From Solirubrobacteraceae bacterium (lineage in GTDB: Bacteria > Actinomycetota > Thermoleophilia > Solirubrobacterales > Solirubrobacteraceae): DNA of 32,031 bases. Below, one piece after another: positions 25,095 through 32,031 of this stretch. The stretch is taken from assembly GCA_025451035.1 (NCBI GenBank), contig JANWLE010000081.1, positions 1 to 32,031 of the forward strand, in the 5' to 3' direction. How positions within the stretch are numbered: the first letter of the stretch is position 1; each line of letters opens with the position of its first letter. The translations under genes and the position numbers were made by a program. The notes beneath the pieces were generated by a model that saw nothing but the letters and a program-made list of their open reading frames with translations, made no database searches and was not told where the DNA came from.

Positions 25095-25765
25095 AGTCCA
25101 TGTGAATGGTACTCGGCGTTGAGTGCAGCACGGGCGATTTCATGCAGCTCGCCGCTGTCGGGGGTCTCGCCACCGGTCGCGACTCTCTCCAAGAGAGCCT
25201 GCATCCTCTTGAGGATCGCTGTCACGCGGCGATCGCTCGCACGCTTACCGAGCTCGTGCCTCTCGTCCTCAGTCACTTCAGAGAGAAGCTGAAACACCTG
25301 CTGCGCGGCGACTTCGTGGCCGGTTGCCTGAAACTCGTCGAGGCGGTCGATGAGCACATCGACACGTGAGAGAACCCTTGCCTGACGGCCCGAGGACAAC
25401 TCAACCTCTACGACGACAGCGCCTTGATCTAGATCTGCGCTTGGTGCCTCAAGGAACACATTGCTGCCCGGTAGCTCCCAGTGCCTGGCATCTCCGCGTG
25501 CGAAGCCGAGTTCGGCGAACGTTCGCGCCAAGCTGTCCGGGACTTCCATGATGACGTCGATGTCATGGCTCAAGAACGCCTCGTTCTCCGTCCAAAAGTA
25601 GACGGCCATCCCTCCCACCAGGACCGGATGGATTCCCATCGGGGCCGCAACCGACTCGATGATCGCGACGACCTCGAGTGTTCGCTCTGCCGCGTCTGTG
25701 ATCTTCGCCACGCGAGCAAGCTCGGTTCGAAGAGTGGAGATATCAAGTTTCTCGCCGGTGCTCAC
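25091..25765 (-). CDS. Nucleotidyltransferase-fold protein (DUF6036-like)
   Basis: A 224-residue soluble protein with the minimal nucleotidyltransferase signature: a GG turn in VLVGGMAVYF, then a DID metal pair in LSHDIDVIMEV. A later SRVDVLIDRLDEF segment is typical of DUF6036-type enzymes. Such proteins transfer a nucleotide to protein or RNA, or act in toxin-antitoxin pairs; the substrate here is unknown. The start is uncertain: GTG at 25765 is chosen, with TTG at 25807 as the alternative, and neither has a good ribosome site. Its stop overlaps the next small gene by 4 bp. The base composition is visibly less GC-rich than in the flanking genes, hinting at horizontal acquisition. Confidence 0.75.
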   Translation of the reverse strand: MSTGEKLDISTLRTELARVAKITDAAERTLEVVAIIESVAAPMGIHPVLVGGMAVYFWTENEAFLSHDIDVIMEVPDSLARTFAELGFARGDARHWELPGSNVFLEAPSADLDQGAVVVEVELSSGRQARVLSRVDVLIDRLDEFQATGHEVAAQQVFQLLSEVTEDERHELGKRASDRRVTAILKRMQALLERVATGGETPDSGELHEIARAALNAEYHSHGL

Positions 25766-25827
25766 ACACCGAAGGTACTGCGAACTGCGGCGGACGCCAA
25801 TGAGCAAACGACGCTTCGCGCGCCGCC

Positions 25828-27540
25828 CTACAGCAGCCCGATGGTGAGCCGCTCGACCTCTGCGATCGAGGTGATGGCGGCCCTGGCCTTCTGCACGGCG
25901 TCCTCGCGCAGGCTGCGCACGCCGTTCAGCCTGGCCGCGGTGAGGATCCGCTCGCGGGCGGCGCCCTCCAGCACCAGCGCGCGGATCTCCTCGGTCACCG
26001 GCAGGACTTCGTAGACGCCGGTGCGCCCGCGGTAGCCGCCGCCCGCGCAGTGCTCGCAGCCGGCGGCCTCATAGGCCTCTGTGAGCCCGTACTCGGCCAG
26101 CAGCGAGTCGGGCGCGCCGCTCTGGCGCTTGCAGTGCGGGCACAGCACGCGCACCAGGCGCTGGGAGACCACGCAGTCGACGCCACCGGCGATCAGGTGG
26201 GGCTCGACGCCCGCCTCTGCCAGGCGCGAGATCGCGCCGGCGGCGTCGCGCGCGTGGATCGCAGCGAGCACCAGGCGCCCGGAGATCGCCGCCTCGAGTG
26301 ACGCGCGGGCGTGCTCGCGCTCGCCGACGTCGCTGACCATCACGACATCCGGCTCGGCGTGAAGGACGCCGCGCAAAGCGCCGCTGAAGCTCACCTGGTC
26401 CTCGGGGGAGAGCTGCATCTGCCTGACTCCCGGCAGCGTCGTCTCGATCCGCTGCTCGACGGTGATGATCCGCCGCGAGCCGTCGTTGATCGCCGCGAGC
26501 GCCGCATACGCCGTGGTCGAGGTGCCGCTGCCGGCAGGGCCGCTGAGGAGGACCATGCCCGAGGGCTTGGAGATCGCGTAGGCGAAGCGGTCGTGCTCGG
26601 TTGGCGCCATGCCGAGCTCGTGCAGGCCGAGCAGCGGCCGGTGAGCGTCGCTGACGCGCAGGAACAGGTCCTCGCCGTCGGCGAGCGTGAGCGCGAGCAC
26701 GCTCACGTGCAGCTCATGGCCGCCCACCTGTAGCCCGAAGCGCCCCTCGTGGGTGCCGGTCGTCTCGTGCTCTGAGATCTGGGCCAGCTCCTTGGCGCGC
26801 GCGAGCAGCTCGCCCGTCTGCTCGGCGCTTAGCGCCAGCCCGTCGCTGAGCACGCCGTCGATGCGCAGCACCGCGTGCGTGTCGCTGCCGGCGTGGCTTA
26901 CGTGGATGCTCTGCGCGCCGCGCCGGCGCGCTTCTGAGAGCAGCACGTGCAAGAGCTCGGGCTGTTGTGCGGGCCCTCCCTCGGAGGGCCCGGCGAAGAA
27001 CTCGGCGACCTCACGCTGCTCGGACGCCTGCTCCTCGGATGTCTGCTCCCCGGAAGCCTCGGATGTCGCGCTCGCCTGGGCCTGGCTCTCCAGGCGGCTG
27101 ATCAGCAGGTGCAGCTCATCGGCGCTCGCGCAGGCCTGCAGCACCGCCTTGCCGGTGATCATCGCGATGTCGTCGACCACCATCGCGTTGGCGGGGTCGG
27201 CCATCGCGAGCAGCAGCTCTTGACCGTCGGAGAGAAAGCCGACGGGCAGCGCCTGGTAGCTGCGCGCCGTGACGGGGTCCAGCAGGCGCGCGGCCTGCAT
27301 GTCGACGTCATACAGCGACAGGTCGATGTAGGGGAGCTCATAGCGCTCCGCGACGACCCGCGCGAGCTGGTCGTGGCGCAGCACGCCCTGCTCGACGAGC
27401 GTCTGGCCGGTCGGCTTGCCTTGCGCGCGGGCGAGCTGGACGGCTCGCTCGACCGCCTCGCGCGAGGCGAAGCCCAAGTCGACGACGACGTCGCCGAAGA
27501 GGCGTGTGGCGTTGGCGGTGGGTGCGGGCAGGTCTGCCAC
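25828..27540 (-). CDS. PilB/GspE-family protein with MshEN-like N-domain and degenerate ATPase motifs
   Basis: A 570-residue protein of normal PilB length. The N-terminal domain (14-150) has the MshEN architecture, with two motifs at 14-37 and 43-66 separated by 5 residues. However, the final Gln of each motif is lost (A37, R66) and the leading Arg is absent. A Glu/Ser/Gln-rich linker (150-185) leads to the ATPase core. Walker A reads GPAGSGTST (334-342), with Thr at the essential Lys position. The Asp box reads VEQRIE instead of VEDPxE. Walker B reads MVSDVGE instead of MVGEIRD. The His box His (H429) and the zinc-binding pairs CPHC (467-470) and CEHC (495-498) are kept. It is therefore probably an ATPase-inactive scaffold or regulator, not a pilus motor. 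No pilin, PilC or PilT gene is nearby. The start is GTG; an in-frame stop lies just upstream. Confidence 0.85.
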   Translation of the reverse strand: MADLPAPTANATRLFGDVVVDLGFASREAVERAVQLARAQGKPTGQTLVEQGVLRHDQLARVVAERYELPYIDLSLYDVDMQAARLLDPVTARSYQALPVGFLSDGQELLLAMADPANAMVVDDIAMITGKAVLQACASADELHLLISRLESQAQASATSEASGEQTSEEQASEQREVAEFFAGPSEGGPAQQPELLHVLLSEARRRGAQSIHVSHAGSDTHAVLRIDGVLSDGLALSAEQTGELLARAKELAQISEHETTGTHEGRFGLQVGGHELHVSVLALTLADGEDLFLRVSDAHRPLLGLHELGMAPTEHDRFAYAISKPSGMVLLSGPAGSGTSTTAYAALAAINDGSRRIITVEQRIETTLPGVRQMQLSPEDQVSFSGALRGVLHAEPDVVMVSDVGEREHARASLEAAISGRLVLAAIHARDAAGAISRLAEAGVEPHLIAGGVDCVVSQRLVRVLCPHCKRQSGAPDSLLAEYGLTEAYEAAGCEHCAGGGYRGRTGVYEVLPVTEEIRALVLEGAARERILTAARLNGVRSLREDAVQKARAAITSIAEVERLTIGLL

Positions 27541-28063
27541 ACCCAGCTAATCGGCATCGCCCGGGGTCCCTTGAACGACGTTCGCCTGGCTAGGCGCATC
27601 GCCAGCTGGGCGAAAACTGGCCTGTGCGCCGGGAGGATGTCTCGGCTCCCGGAGGGCGCCGTGACCGTGCAGGTGTCATTGCGCACTTGGGGGTAGCGCT
27701 TGTCGGGCGGGGACTGTAGTATTCCCCGCAGCGGGTAGCCGCGGAGAAGCGCTCGGTTGGGAGAGGACCCCGAGAGGAGGACCGAGAATGCTCTCCGCGG
27801 CTCCTTTTTTTTGGGACTTGGCGGATGTCGCGCTCGCGCCAGGAAGCGTCCCGCGACGGCGACGTTGCGAGAGGAGCGGCCGGTCAAATGCCGGGTTTCT
27901 TGCAGCGTCCCGCGGCGGCTTCGCTATCTTTGGCGCGGGATCGTCCGCTAACCGCTCGCGTTTGAGTTGTCAGCCGCCGGTCCTGTTGTGCGTATAGACC
28001 ACCAAAGAAGCTTTTCGGCGGATATCGAGCCGCGTAAGAGAAGACAAAGGAGAACGTACTGTC
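27541..28063 (+). other. Intergenic region with structured RNA candidate
   Basis: There are 523 bp between divergent genes. It contains a hairpin (GCGGGG 27708-27713 with CCCCGC 27724-27729), then a long stem ending in a T8 run, then about 250 bp leading to the Fn3 gene. An open frame of 69 codons starts inside the hairpin but shows no protein character. Confidence 0.5.
27737..27812 (+). terminator. Long stem with T8 run: terminator, attenuator or 3' end of a small RNA
   Basis: AGCCGCGGAGA (27737-27747) pairs perfectly with TCTCCGCGGCT (27792-27802). Inside, CTCGGT (27752-27757) pairs with ACCGAG (27781-27786). The outer stem is followed after two bases by eight T (27805-27812). The inner segment carries a GAGGAGG ribosome-site-like sequence and an ATG. 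It lies 250 bp before the Fn3 gene and no gene precedes it on this strand, so it most likely ends a short RNA or attenuates the leader. Confidence 0.75.
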
Positions 28064-28930
28064 ATGAAGCGATTCGTTGCACTGGGAGGCCTCCTGATCG
28101 GCGGGTCGCTGCTCGCAGCACCGACCGCCGGGGCGACGCTCGTCTGCCCGCCGGGAGTCACCAACCCCGCCTACTGCCAGAACATCACCCCGCCGAGCGT
28201 CACCACTGGCTTGCCGGTCCCCGCCCCGCCGAGCGGCGCGACGCTGACCGGGACGGTCAACCCGAACGGGGCGGCGACCACCTACGTCTTCCAGTACGGG
28301 ACGACCACCTCATACGGCTCGAGCACCGCAGCAGGCTCGCTGGCGGCGTCCTCGAGCAACCAGAACGTGCAGCAGAACATCACCGGGCTGACGACGGGCA
28401 CGACCTACCATTACCGGCTCGTCGCCAAAAACCCCGGCGGTGAAACGGTCGGTGCCGACCAGATGTTCACGCTGTGCAAAAACGGGATCTCGCCCGGCGA
28501 ATTCTGCGCGGCGCCCGGCAGCGAAGAAACTCACATCATCATCCACGGCCACGCCACCTCCAAAGGCAAAGGCTTCGTCTTGATCGAACTGACGTGCACG
28601 AAGGGCTCACCGTGCGAAGGCACGCTGTATCTGCTGCCGCCGAACGGGTCGTCCTCGCGGGCGCACACGTCTGCCGCAACGGTCTACGGCAGCGCCACGT
28701 ACTCGATCGCCGCCAACAGCACAGGCAACGTGCAGGTCGAACTGACCGAAGCCGGTAAGGCGGCTCTCGCTAAGACCGGCAAACTGACCGCCAGCGCGGT
28801 CACGGTCTCCGGCGGCGTGAGGACGGTAATCGGCAAGATCACCGTCAAGGGCAAGAAGCACAAGAAGGCGCACAAGAAGGCTGCCCACCACGTCACGCAC
28901 GCCACGCGGAGCCCTGGCTTCACCGGGTAG
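28064..28930 (+). CDS. Secreted Fn3-like domain protein with Lys-rich C-terminus
   Basis: A 288-residue exported protein. It has a signal peptide (MKRFVALGGLLIGGSLLAAP, cleavage near AGA at 22-24) and one fibronectin-III-like domain at about 50-138 (TLTGTVNPNGAATTYVFQYG and TTYHYRLVAKNPGG). Four Cys lie around residues 30-40 and 139-150. A second beta-rich region follows, about 150-260. The tail is Lys/His-rich (KGKKHKKAHKKAAHH), like that of the LamG protein. Location is the cell surface or medium. ATG has AAGGAG 11 bp upstream. The L,D-transpeptidase gene follows after 18 bp and is probably in the same transcript. Function unknown; a structural or cell-wall-associated role is an inference. 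Confidence 0.82.
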   Translation: MKRFVALGGLLIGGSLLAAPTAGATLVCPPGVTNPAYCQNITPPSVTTGLPVPAPPSGATLTGTVNPNGAATTYVFQYGTTTSYGSSTAAGSLAASSSNQNVQQNITGLTTGTTYHYRLVAKNPGGETVGADQMFTLCKNGISPGEFCAAPGSEETHIIIHGHATSKGKGFVLIELTCTKGSPCEGTLYLLPPNGSSSRAHTSAATVYGSATYSIAANSTGNVQVELTEAGKAALAKTGKLTASAVTVSGGVRTVIGKITVKGKKHKKAHKKAAHHVTHATRSPGFTG

Positions 28931-28948
28931 GTCATCGTAAGAGCCAGA

Positions 28949-29704
28949 TTGTTCAGATGGTTGCTAGTTGGGGCGGCGTTCATCGCCGCCCCAACTATTT
29001 CAGTGCCCGCGCAGGCGGGCGCCGCACAGCCTGGCGGCGCCGCAAGGCACCACTTCGCCGCGGTTGCCGTGCGGGCGGTGAGCCATCTCGGCTACACCTC
29101 TAGCTACGCGTTCGTGGAAGCGCCGGCCTTCGCGCGCACAAAGCCGCTTGGCTCAGCGACGGTGGTTGGCGCCCTGCGCACGCAGACGTTCTGGGGCACC
29201 TCGACGGTCGTGCTCGCCTTGCAGCAGACGGGCGGCTCTCGCTCCTCGAGCTGGACGCGGGTGCGTCTCGCGCAGCGGCCGAACAACGTCACCGGCTGGG
29301 TGCCGACACGGGATCTGAGCCCGCTCAGGCAGGTGCGCACGTGGCTGCGCGTCGACCGCGAGCGCCTGACCGCGACGCTCATCCGCGACGGGCGGGTGGT
29401 CTTCAAGGCGCGGGTCGGCGTCGGTCAGCTTCAGTGGCCCACGCCCGCCGGGCAGTTCTTCGTCGAAGAGAGCCTCAGCCCGCCTGAAGCAAACGGACTG
29501 TATGGGGCGTTCGCGTTCGGCACCTCGGCACACTCGGGCGTGTTGACCGAATGGCCCAACGAGGGCCAGATCGGCATCCATGGCACCAATGAACCGTGGC
29601 TGATCCCGGGGCACATATCCCATGGCTGCGTGCGCATGCGCAACGCCGACATCGTGCGCCTGAGCAAGCTGATGCCGGTCGGCACGCCGATCACGATCAC
29701 CTAG
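28949..29704 (+). CDS. L,D-transpeptidase (YkuD) with SH3-like domain
   Basis: A 251-residue exported enzyme. It has an N-terminal signal peptide (MFRWLLVGAAFIAAPTISVP, cleavage near AQAGA), an SH3b-like region (about 60-125, ending GWVPTRDL) and a YkuD catalytic domain (130-251). The active-site residues are visible: H211 in IGIHGTNEP, and H225-G226-C227 in SHGCVRMRN. The family cross-links peptidoglycan by 3-3 bonds or attaches proteins to peptidoglycan outside the membrane. The start must be TTG, because no ATG or GTG precedes the signal peptide and the ribosome site is weak. A perfect 14-bp hairpin lies within the signal-peptide codons. It follows the Fn3 gene by 18 bp. Confidence 0.9.
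   Translation: MFRWLLVGAAFIAAPTISVPAQAGAAQPGGAARHHFAAVAVRAVSHLGYTSSYAFVEAPAFARTKPLGSATVVGALRTQTFWGTSTVVLALQQTGGSRSSSWTRVRLAQRPNNVTGWVPTRDLSPLRQVRTWLRVDRERLTATLIRDGRVVFKARVGVGQLQWPTPAGQFFVEESLSPPEANGLYGAFAFGTSAHSGVLTEWPNEGQIGIHGTNEPWLIPGHISHGCVRMRNADIVRLSKLMPVGTPITIT
28965..28997. repeat. Perfect 14-bp inverted repeat inside the signal-peptide codons
   Basis: TAGTTGGGGCGGCG (28965-28978) and its exact complement (28984-28997) enclose a 5-nt loop, with TTT just after. Folded as RNA it is very stable and begins 16 bases after the TTG start of the L,D-transpeptidase. It may limit initiation, or act as an internal terminator after the Fn3 gene. Confidence 0.7.
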
Positions 29705-29768
29705 CGCAGAGGGGCCGCGCCCCGCAACAAACGCCAGGCCCGAGGCCTCCCCGCGGCTCGCCGCAGCG

Positions 29769-29921
29769 CTACTCGGCGGTGGTGTGCTCGCCCGCCGCCG
29801 AGACTGAGCCCGGGCGCACCACCGGGCCCCACCGGCCGCCGAGCAGGCGCAGCACGTACGCGCCGCGGGAGGGGCTGTAGCGAAAGGCAGGCTGGATCAG
29901 CCGAAACGCCCAGGGGCGCAT
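29769..29921 (-). CDS. Possible small basic protein
   Basis: A 50-residue open frame (start MRPWAFRLIQPAFRYSPSRG, then AYVLRLLGGRWGPVV) with globular-looking composition and high-GC codon use. It resembles short C-terminal segments seen in actinobacterial hypothetical proteins, though I cannot name a family. It has no ribosome site at the ATG, and a longer frame continues upstream. It lies between convergent genes. Low certainty. Confidence 0.35.
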   Translation of the reverse strand: MRPWAFRLIQPAFRYSPSRGAYVLRLLGGRWGPVVRPGSVSAAGEHTTAE

Positions 29922-30183
29922 GTAACGGCGAAGTCGAGGCTTCTCGCGCACTGTTCTCCCGCAGTTCGATTGATAACCCTGCCCTGCACATATAGATACG
30001 GGGGGAAACCCGCAAAGCTGACGCAAGGGCTGCTTGTAACAGGTTCTTAGCGCGCCAGGATCCGGAACGCTAGAACCCATCCGTGCTGGGGAGCCGAGCG
30101 CTGCATGTCGATTTCCGGGGCGCCCGGACGCGGGCTCGCCGAGATTGAGCCATGAAACGCCAACGAATCAACGATTCAGGTCA
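29922..30183. other. Non-coding gap between the small frame and the collagen-like gene
   Basis: There are 262 bp with a less GC-rich patch (TATAGATACGGGGGGAAACC near 29992-30011) followed by a GCAAAGC segment. It contains no gene I can support. The patch may hold a promoter for the small minus-strand frame or a structured RNA, but no known class fits. Confidence 0.3.
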
Positions 30184-30876
30184 CTAGCCGACGGTCGCCG
30201 TGTCGATCACGATGTTGGTGATGGAGCCGTGCTGCCCGCTTCCGCTGCAGTTGGTGTGGAAGTCCAGGGTCAACGTGTGTGGCCCCGCGCCGAGCGCCGC
30301 GGCGCTCGCGATACCCAGCTGCATGATGTTGGCTGGTTCACCCGGTGTGAAGGGGCCGCCGCCGCCGAAGATCTGGGTGTTGGAATCGACTTGCCCGCCG
30401 GCTCCGACGAAGGCGTTTTCTTCGCTGGGGTGGCTTAGGGTGCACGTTGTAGGTGGGGTGAACGTGGCCTTGGCGAAGAACAGGTTGTCGGTGTTGGCCG
30501 CCGGATTGCTGAAGCTGGCGTTTGAGAGCGTGGTGTTCGCGGGGTCCCCGGCGTCGTCGCCTGGAGTAGCCGAGCCGGTTGTCCGCTGGACTATTGCGAC
30601 ACCGTTGGTGCCGTTGATGCCGTTGGTGCCGTTCGCACCGGCATCGCCCTTGATGCCTTGCGGCCCCTGGAGGCCCTGAGAGCCCTGCAATCCCGTCTTG
30701 CCTTGCGGGCCGGTTTTGCCCTTCAGCTTGGTGAGCACTTTCGGGCTGATCTGACTCGTCGAGCTGATCAGATAATGCTTGGCGGCTAGGGCGGCGCCGC
30801 CGCCCATCGACAGCACGAGCGCGAACAACGCCACAAGCATTGCCGCCGATGGCCGGCGACTGGTCGGACGATCCAT
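30184..30876 (-). CDS. Collagen-like surface protein
   Basis: A 230-residue protein. One hydrophobic N-terminal segment (about 12-32, PSAAMLVALFALVLSMGGGA) works as signal or anchor. A short stalk follows (YLISSTSQISPKVLTKLKG), then 13 uninterrupted Gly-X-Y triplets (GKTGPQGKTGLQGSQG onward, with GIKGDAGANGTNGINGTNG). The C-terminal globular beta-rich head is ~130 residues with two Cys. The triplet run should form a short trimeric collagen helix outside the cell. This stalk plus triplet layout is frequent in Solirubrobacterales and supports the taxonomic guess. ATG at 30876 has GGAG 5 bp upstream. An in-frame start 99 bp upstream would add an Arg-rich stretch before the signal and is less likely. 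Confidence 0.88.
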   Translation of the reverse strand: MDRPTSRRPSAAMLVALFALVLSMGGGAALAAKHYLISSTSQISPKVLTKLKGKTGPQGKTGLQGSQGLQGPQGIKGDAGANGTNGINGTNGVAIVQRTTGSATPGDDAGDPANTTLSNASFSNPAANTDNLFFAKATFTPPTTCTLSHPSEENAFVGAGGQVDSNTQIFGGGGPFTPGEPANIMQLGIASAAALGAGPHTLTLDFHTNCSGSGQHGSITNIVIDTATVG

Positions 30877-31610
30877 GATGACTCCATTCTTGTAGGTCGT
30901 TCTCCTGAATAAGGCTGCCCGACTCCGTTCCGAGAGGCATCCGTGGAAAGCCGACCGTCTGCGTCGGGCGAACACCGTGGGTGGCGCGTGGGTCCTACGC
31001 CCGGCGCGCGAGAACGCGCACCCGCCGCGCGCTCGGTAGGCAGCGGCTTCGCGCCGACAAAGGTGGCCAGACCGGATCTATCGCAACCGGCGCCCCAGAC
31101 CGGCGGTGCACCTCCGGCCTGGGCTGGAGGTCGCTCGGTTGTGTCAATTTCCTACCAATTTGAGTGAATCTGGGGCATCTGAGGTAACGTGATCGCGTGC
31201 GCTAGGGAGCCGTGTAGCGTCTTGTTGTCTGCCTGGCTCTTGTGGCGCGGTAGGTGCTCACCACTGTGCGGAGTCGTAGGCGTAACGCAGTGGTGAGCAG
31301 TGGTGGCGTCCGGGTCTCTCGCGAGGGTGTGGCTGGCGACGGGATGACTCACTAGAAAGCTGGCCACTTTTGTGCCCTGCCTTTTATCTGTCTCCCGCCT
31401 CCGCCACATCCGGATGCTGCCTTCGCATCTCTCAAGACGGCTGACGCAGACGACGACCACCTGATCGCCGTCGCCCAAACATACAAAGCAGGTGCCGTTG
31501 TATCTGGTCACGGGCACCTACTGGAGATGACATCGAGCGACCTACCGGTGCTCACGCCTCGAGCTCGGTCTATGCCCTCGGAATGCGGCGGTCGTCTCGG
31601 CCGACTTACG
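30877..31610. other. Long intergenic region with no confident gene
   Basis: There are 734 bp upstream of the collagen-like gene and downstream of the small membrane protein. Several open frames cross it, but none has both a ribosome site and protein-like composition. It contains a 12-bp inverted repeat at 31255-31299. Composition is patchy and less GC-rich around 31140-31520. Confidence 0.5.
31255..31299. repeat. Perfect 12-bp inverted repeat with 21-nt loop
   Basis: TGCTCACCACTG (31255-31266) is exactly complementary to CAGTGGTGAGCA (31288-31299). CAGTGGTG occurs again directly after the second arm, giving a partial direct repeat. It lies in a gene-free region and its role is unknown; there is no T-run. 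Confidence 0.6.
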
Positions 31611-31940
31611 TTACTGCGGGCGCCGCCCAGCCGGGGACCGCGACAGCCGGCGGGTGTGCTCGAGTCCCCGCGGCGTCCTGGGCCACGACGCCAGAGCGCG
31701 CTCGGTGCGTTCGTTGCCGAGGAGATGGCTGGCGCCGGAGCCGTGTCTGTGGAGTTCCCACGTCCGCTCTTCGAGTTTGCGCCAGGGGGATTCGGTGCGC
31801 TCGCCGTAGGAGGCGCGCATGTCGAGACGGTCAAGCTGCGCCGCGAGCGCCTGGTCAGCGAATGCGGTGGCCCGGCAGAGCGCCACGACCAGCACAGAGA
31901 GCAATAGCCACACCCCCACGGCCACTGGGATCAGCAGCAT
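31611..31940 (-). CDS. Small membrane-anchored protein
   Basis: A 109-residue protein with one N-terminal membrane helix (MLLIPVAVGVWLLLSVLVVA) and a charged, probably cytosolic remainder with a helical stretch (ALAAQLDRLDMRASYGER). No family is recognised. The ATG has GGAG 5 bp upstream, and the third codon positions are GC-rich as in real genes of this window. A long frame on the opposite strand has weaker support. Confidence 0.6.
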   Translation of the reverse strand: MLLIPVAVGVWLLLSVLVVALCRATAFADQALAAQLDRLDMRASYGERTESPWRKLEERTWELHRHGSGASHLLGNERTERALASWPRTPRGLEHTRRLSRSPAGRRPQ

Positions 31941-31979
31941 TGCAGCTCCGGTCTGGGTTGTGGCTGTGCGTGGATGACA

Positions 31980-31998
31980 CCAATGCTTCCCGCATTGG
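31980..31998. promoter_or_regulatory. Inverted repeat upstream of the small membrane protein
   Basis: CCAATGC-TTCCC-GCATTGG is a perfect inverted repeat with 7-bp arms, about 40 bp upstream of the start at 31940. The position suits an operator, or a hairpin in the 5' leader. Confidence 0.45.
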
Positions 31999-32031
31999 GC
32001 TAATTCCTAACCTCAATGTTTGTCACTCGCG

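Noticed and set aside
27788-27997. 69-codon plus-strand frame with a GAGGAGG ribosome-like site
   Set aside because: It starts inside the terminator hairpin and runs through the T8 tract; the sequence does not look like a folded protein. Kept only as part of the RNA candidate.
31152-31517. 121-codon minus-strand frame
   Set aside because: Mixed composition, unusual codon use for this window, weak start; no motif seen.

Overview
The window looks like a chromosomal segment of a high-GC actinobacterium, most likely of the class Thermoleophilia (Solirubrobacterales and relatives). This placement is an inference. It rests on high-GC codon use, a short collagen-like surface protein with a membrane-proximal stalk of a type common in that group, secreted Fn3/Ig/LamG proteins, and tandem PucR-type regulators. 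No rRNA, tRNA, CRISPR array, insertion sequence or phage gene was found.

Layout. 33-2015 (-): a triple-PAS EAL phosphodiesterase. 2468-8841 (-): a tightly overlapping four-gene glycan operon, in transcription order a MshEN/GT2 fusion, a polyprenyl-phosphate hexose synthase-like GT2, a Wzx/MATE-like flippase and a GT-C membrane glycosyltransferase. 9252-11285 (-): a secreted DUF2334 deacetylase-like protein. 11582-14458 (+): two tandem PucR/CdaR regulators. 14693-15271 (+): a small membrane protein. 15417-20263 (-): a second glycan operon with a coiled-coil protein, a second MshEN/GT2 fusion and a second GT-C protein. 20519-21622 (+): a membrane GGDEF diguanylate cyclase, divergent from operon 2. 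21843-24776 (+): a large secreted Ig/LamG protein. 24912-25765 (-): a nucleotidyltransferase plus small-protein pair with different base composition. 25828-27540 (-): a PilB/GspE-like protein with degenerate ATPase motifs. 28064-29704 (+): an Fn3 secreted protein and an L,D-transpeptidase. 30184-30876 (-): a collagen-like protein. 31611-31940 (-): a small membrane protein.

How it may work together (inference). The neighbourhood encodes a cyclase (GGDEF), a phosphodiesterase (EAL) and two synthases whose N-terminal region carries a nearly textbook MshEN c-di-GMP-binding motif pair (two 24-residue motifs separated by 5 residues). The model is that c-di-GMP binds the MshEN region of each synthase and switches on synthesis or export of a surface glycan. 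Lipid-linked sugar from the DPM-like enzyme would feed the GT-C proteins, the flippase would move lipid-linked material, and the DUF2334 protein would trim it outside. The fusion has the reverse domain order to E. coli NfrB (GT first, MshEN last).

The two operons share a conserved 43-bp upstream element (9016-9058 and 20360-20402, same orientation, 31/43 identical), which suggests co-regulation. Operon 1 also has an intrinsic terminator between this element and its first gene, so attenuation is possible. A second strong hairpin with a T8 run at 27737-27812 marks a candidate structured RNA or leader.
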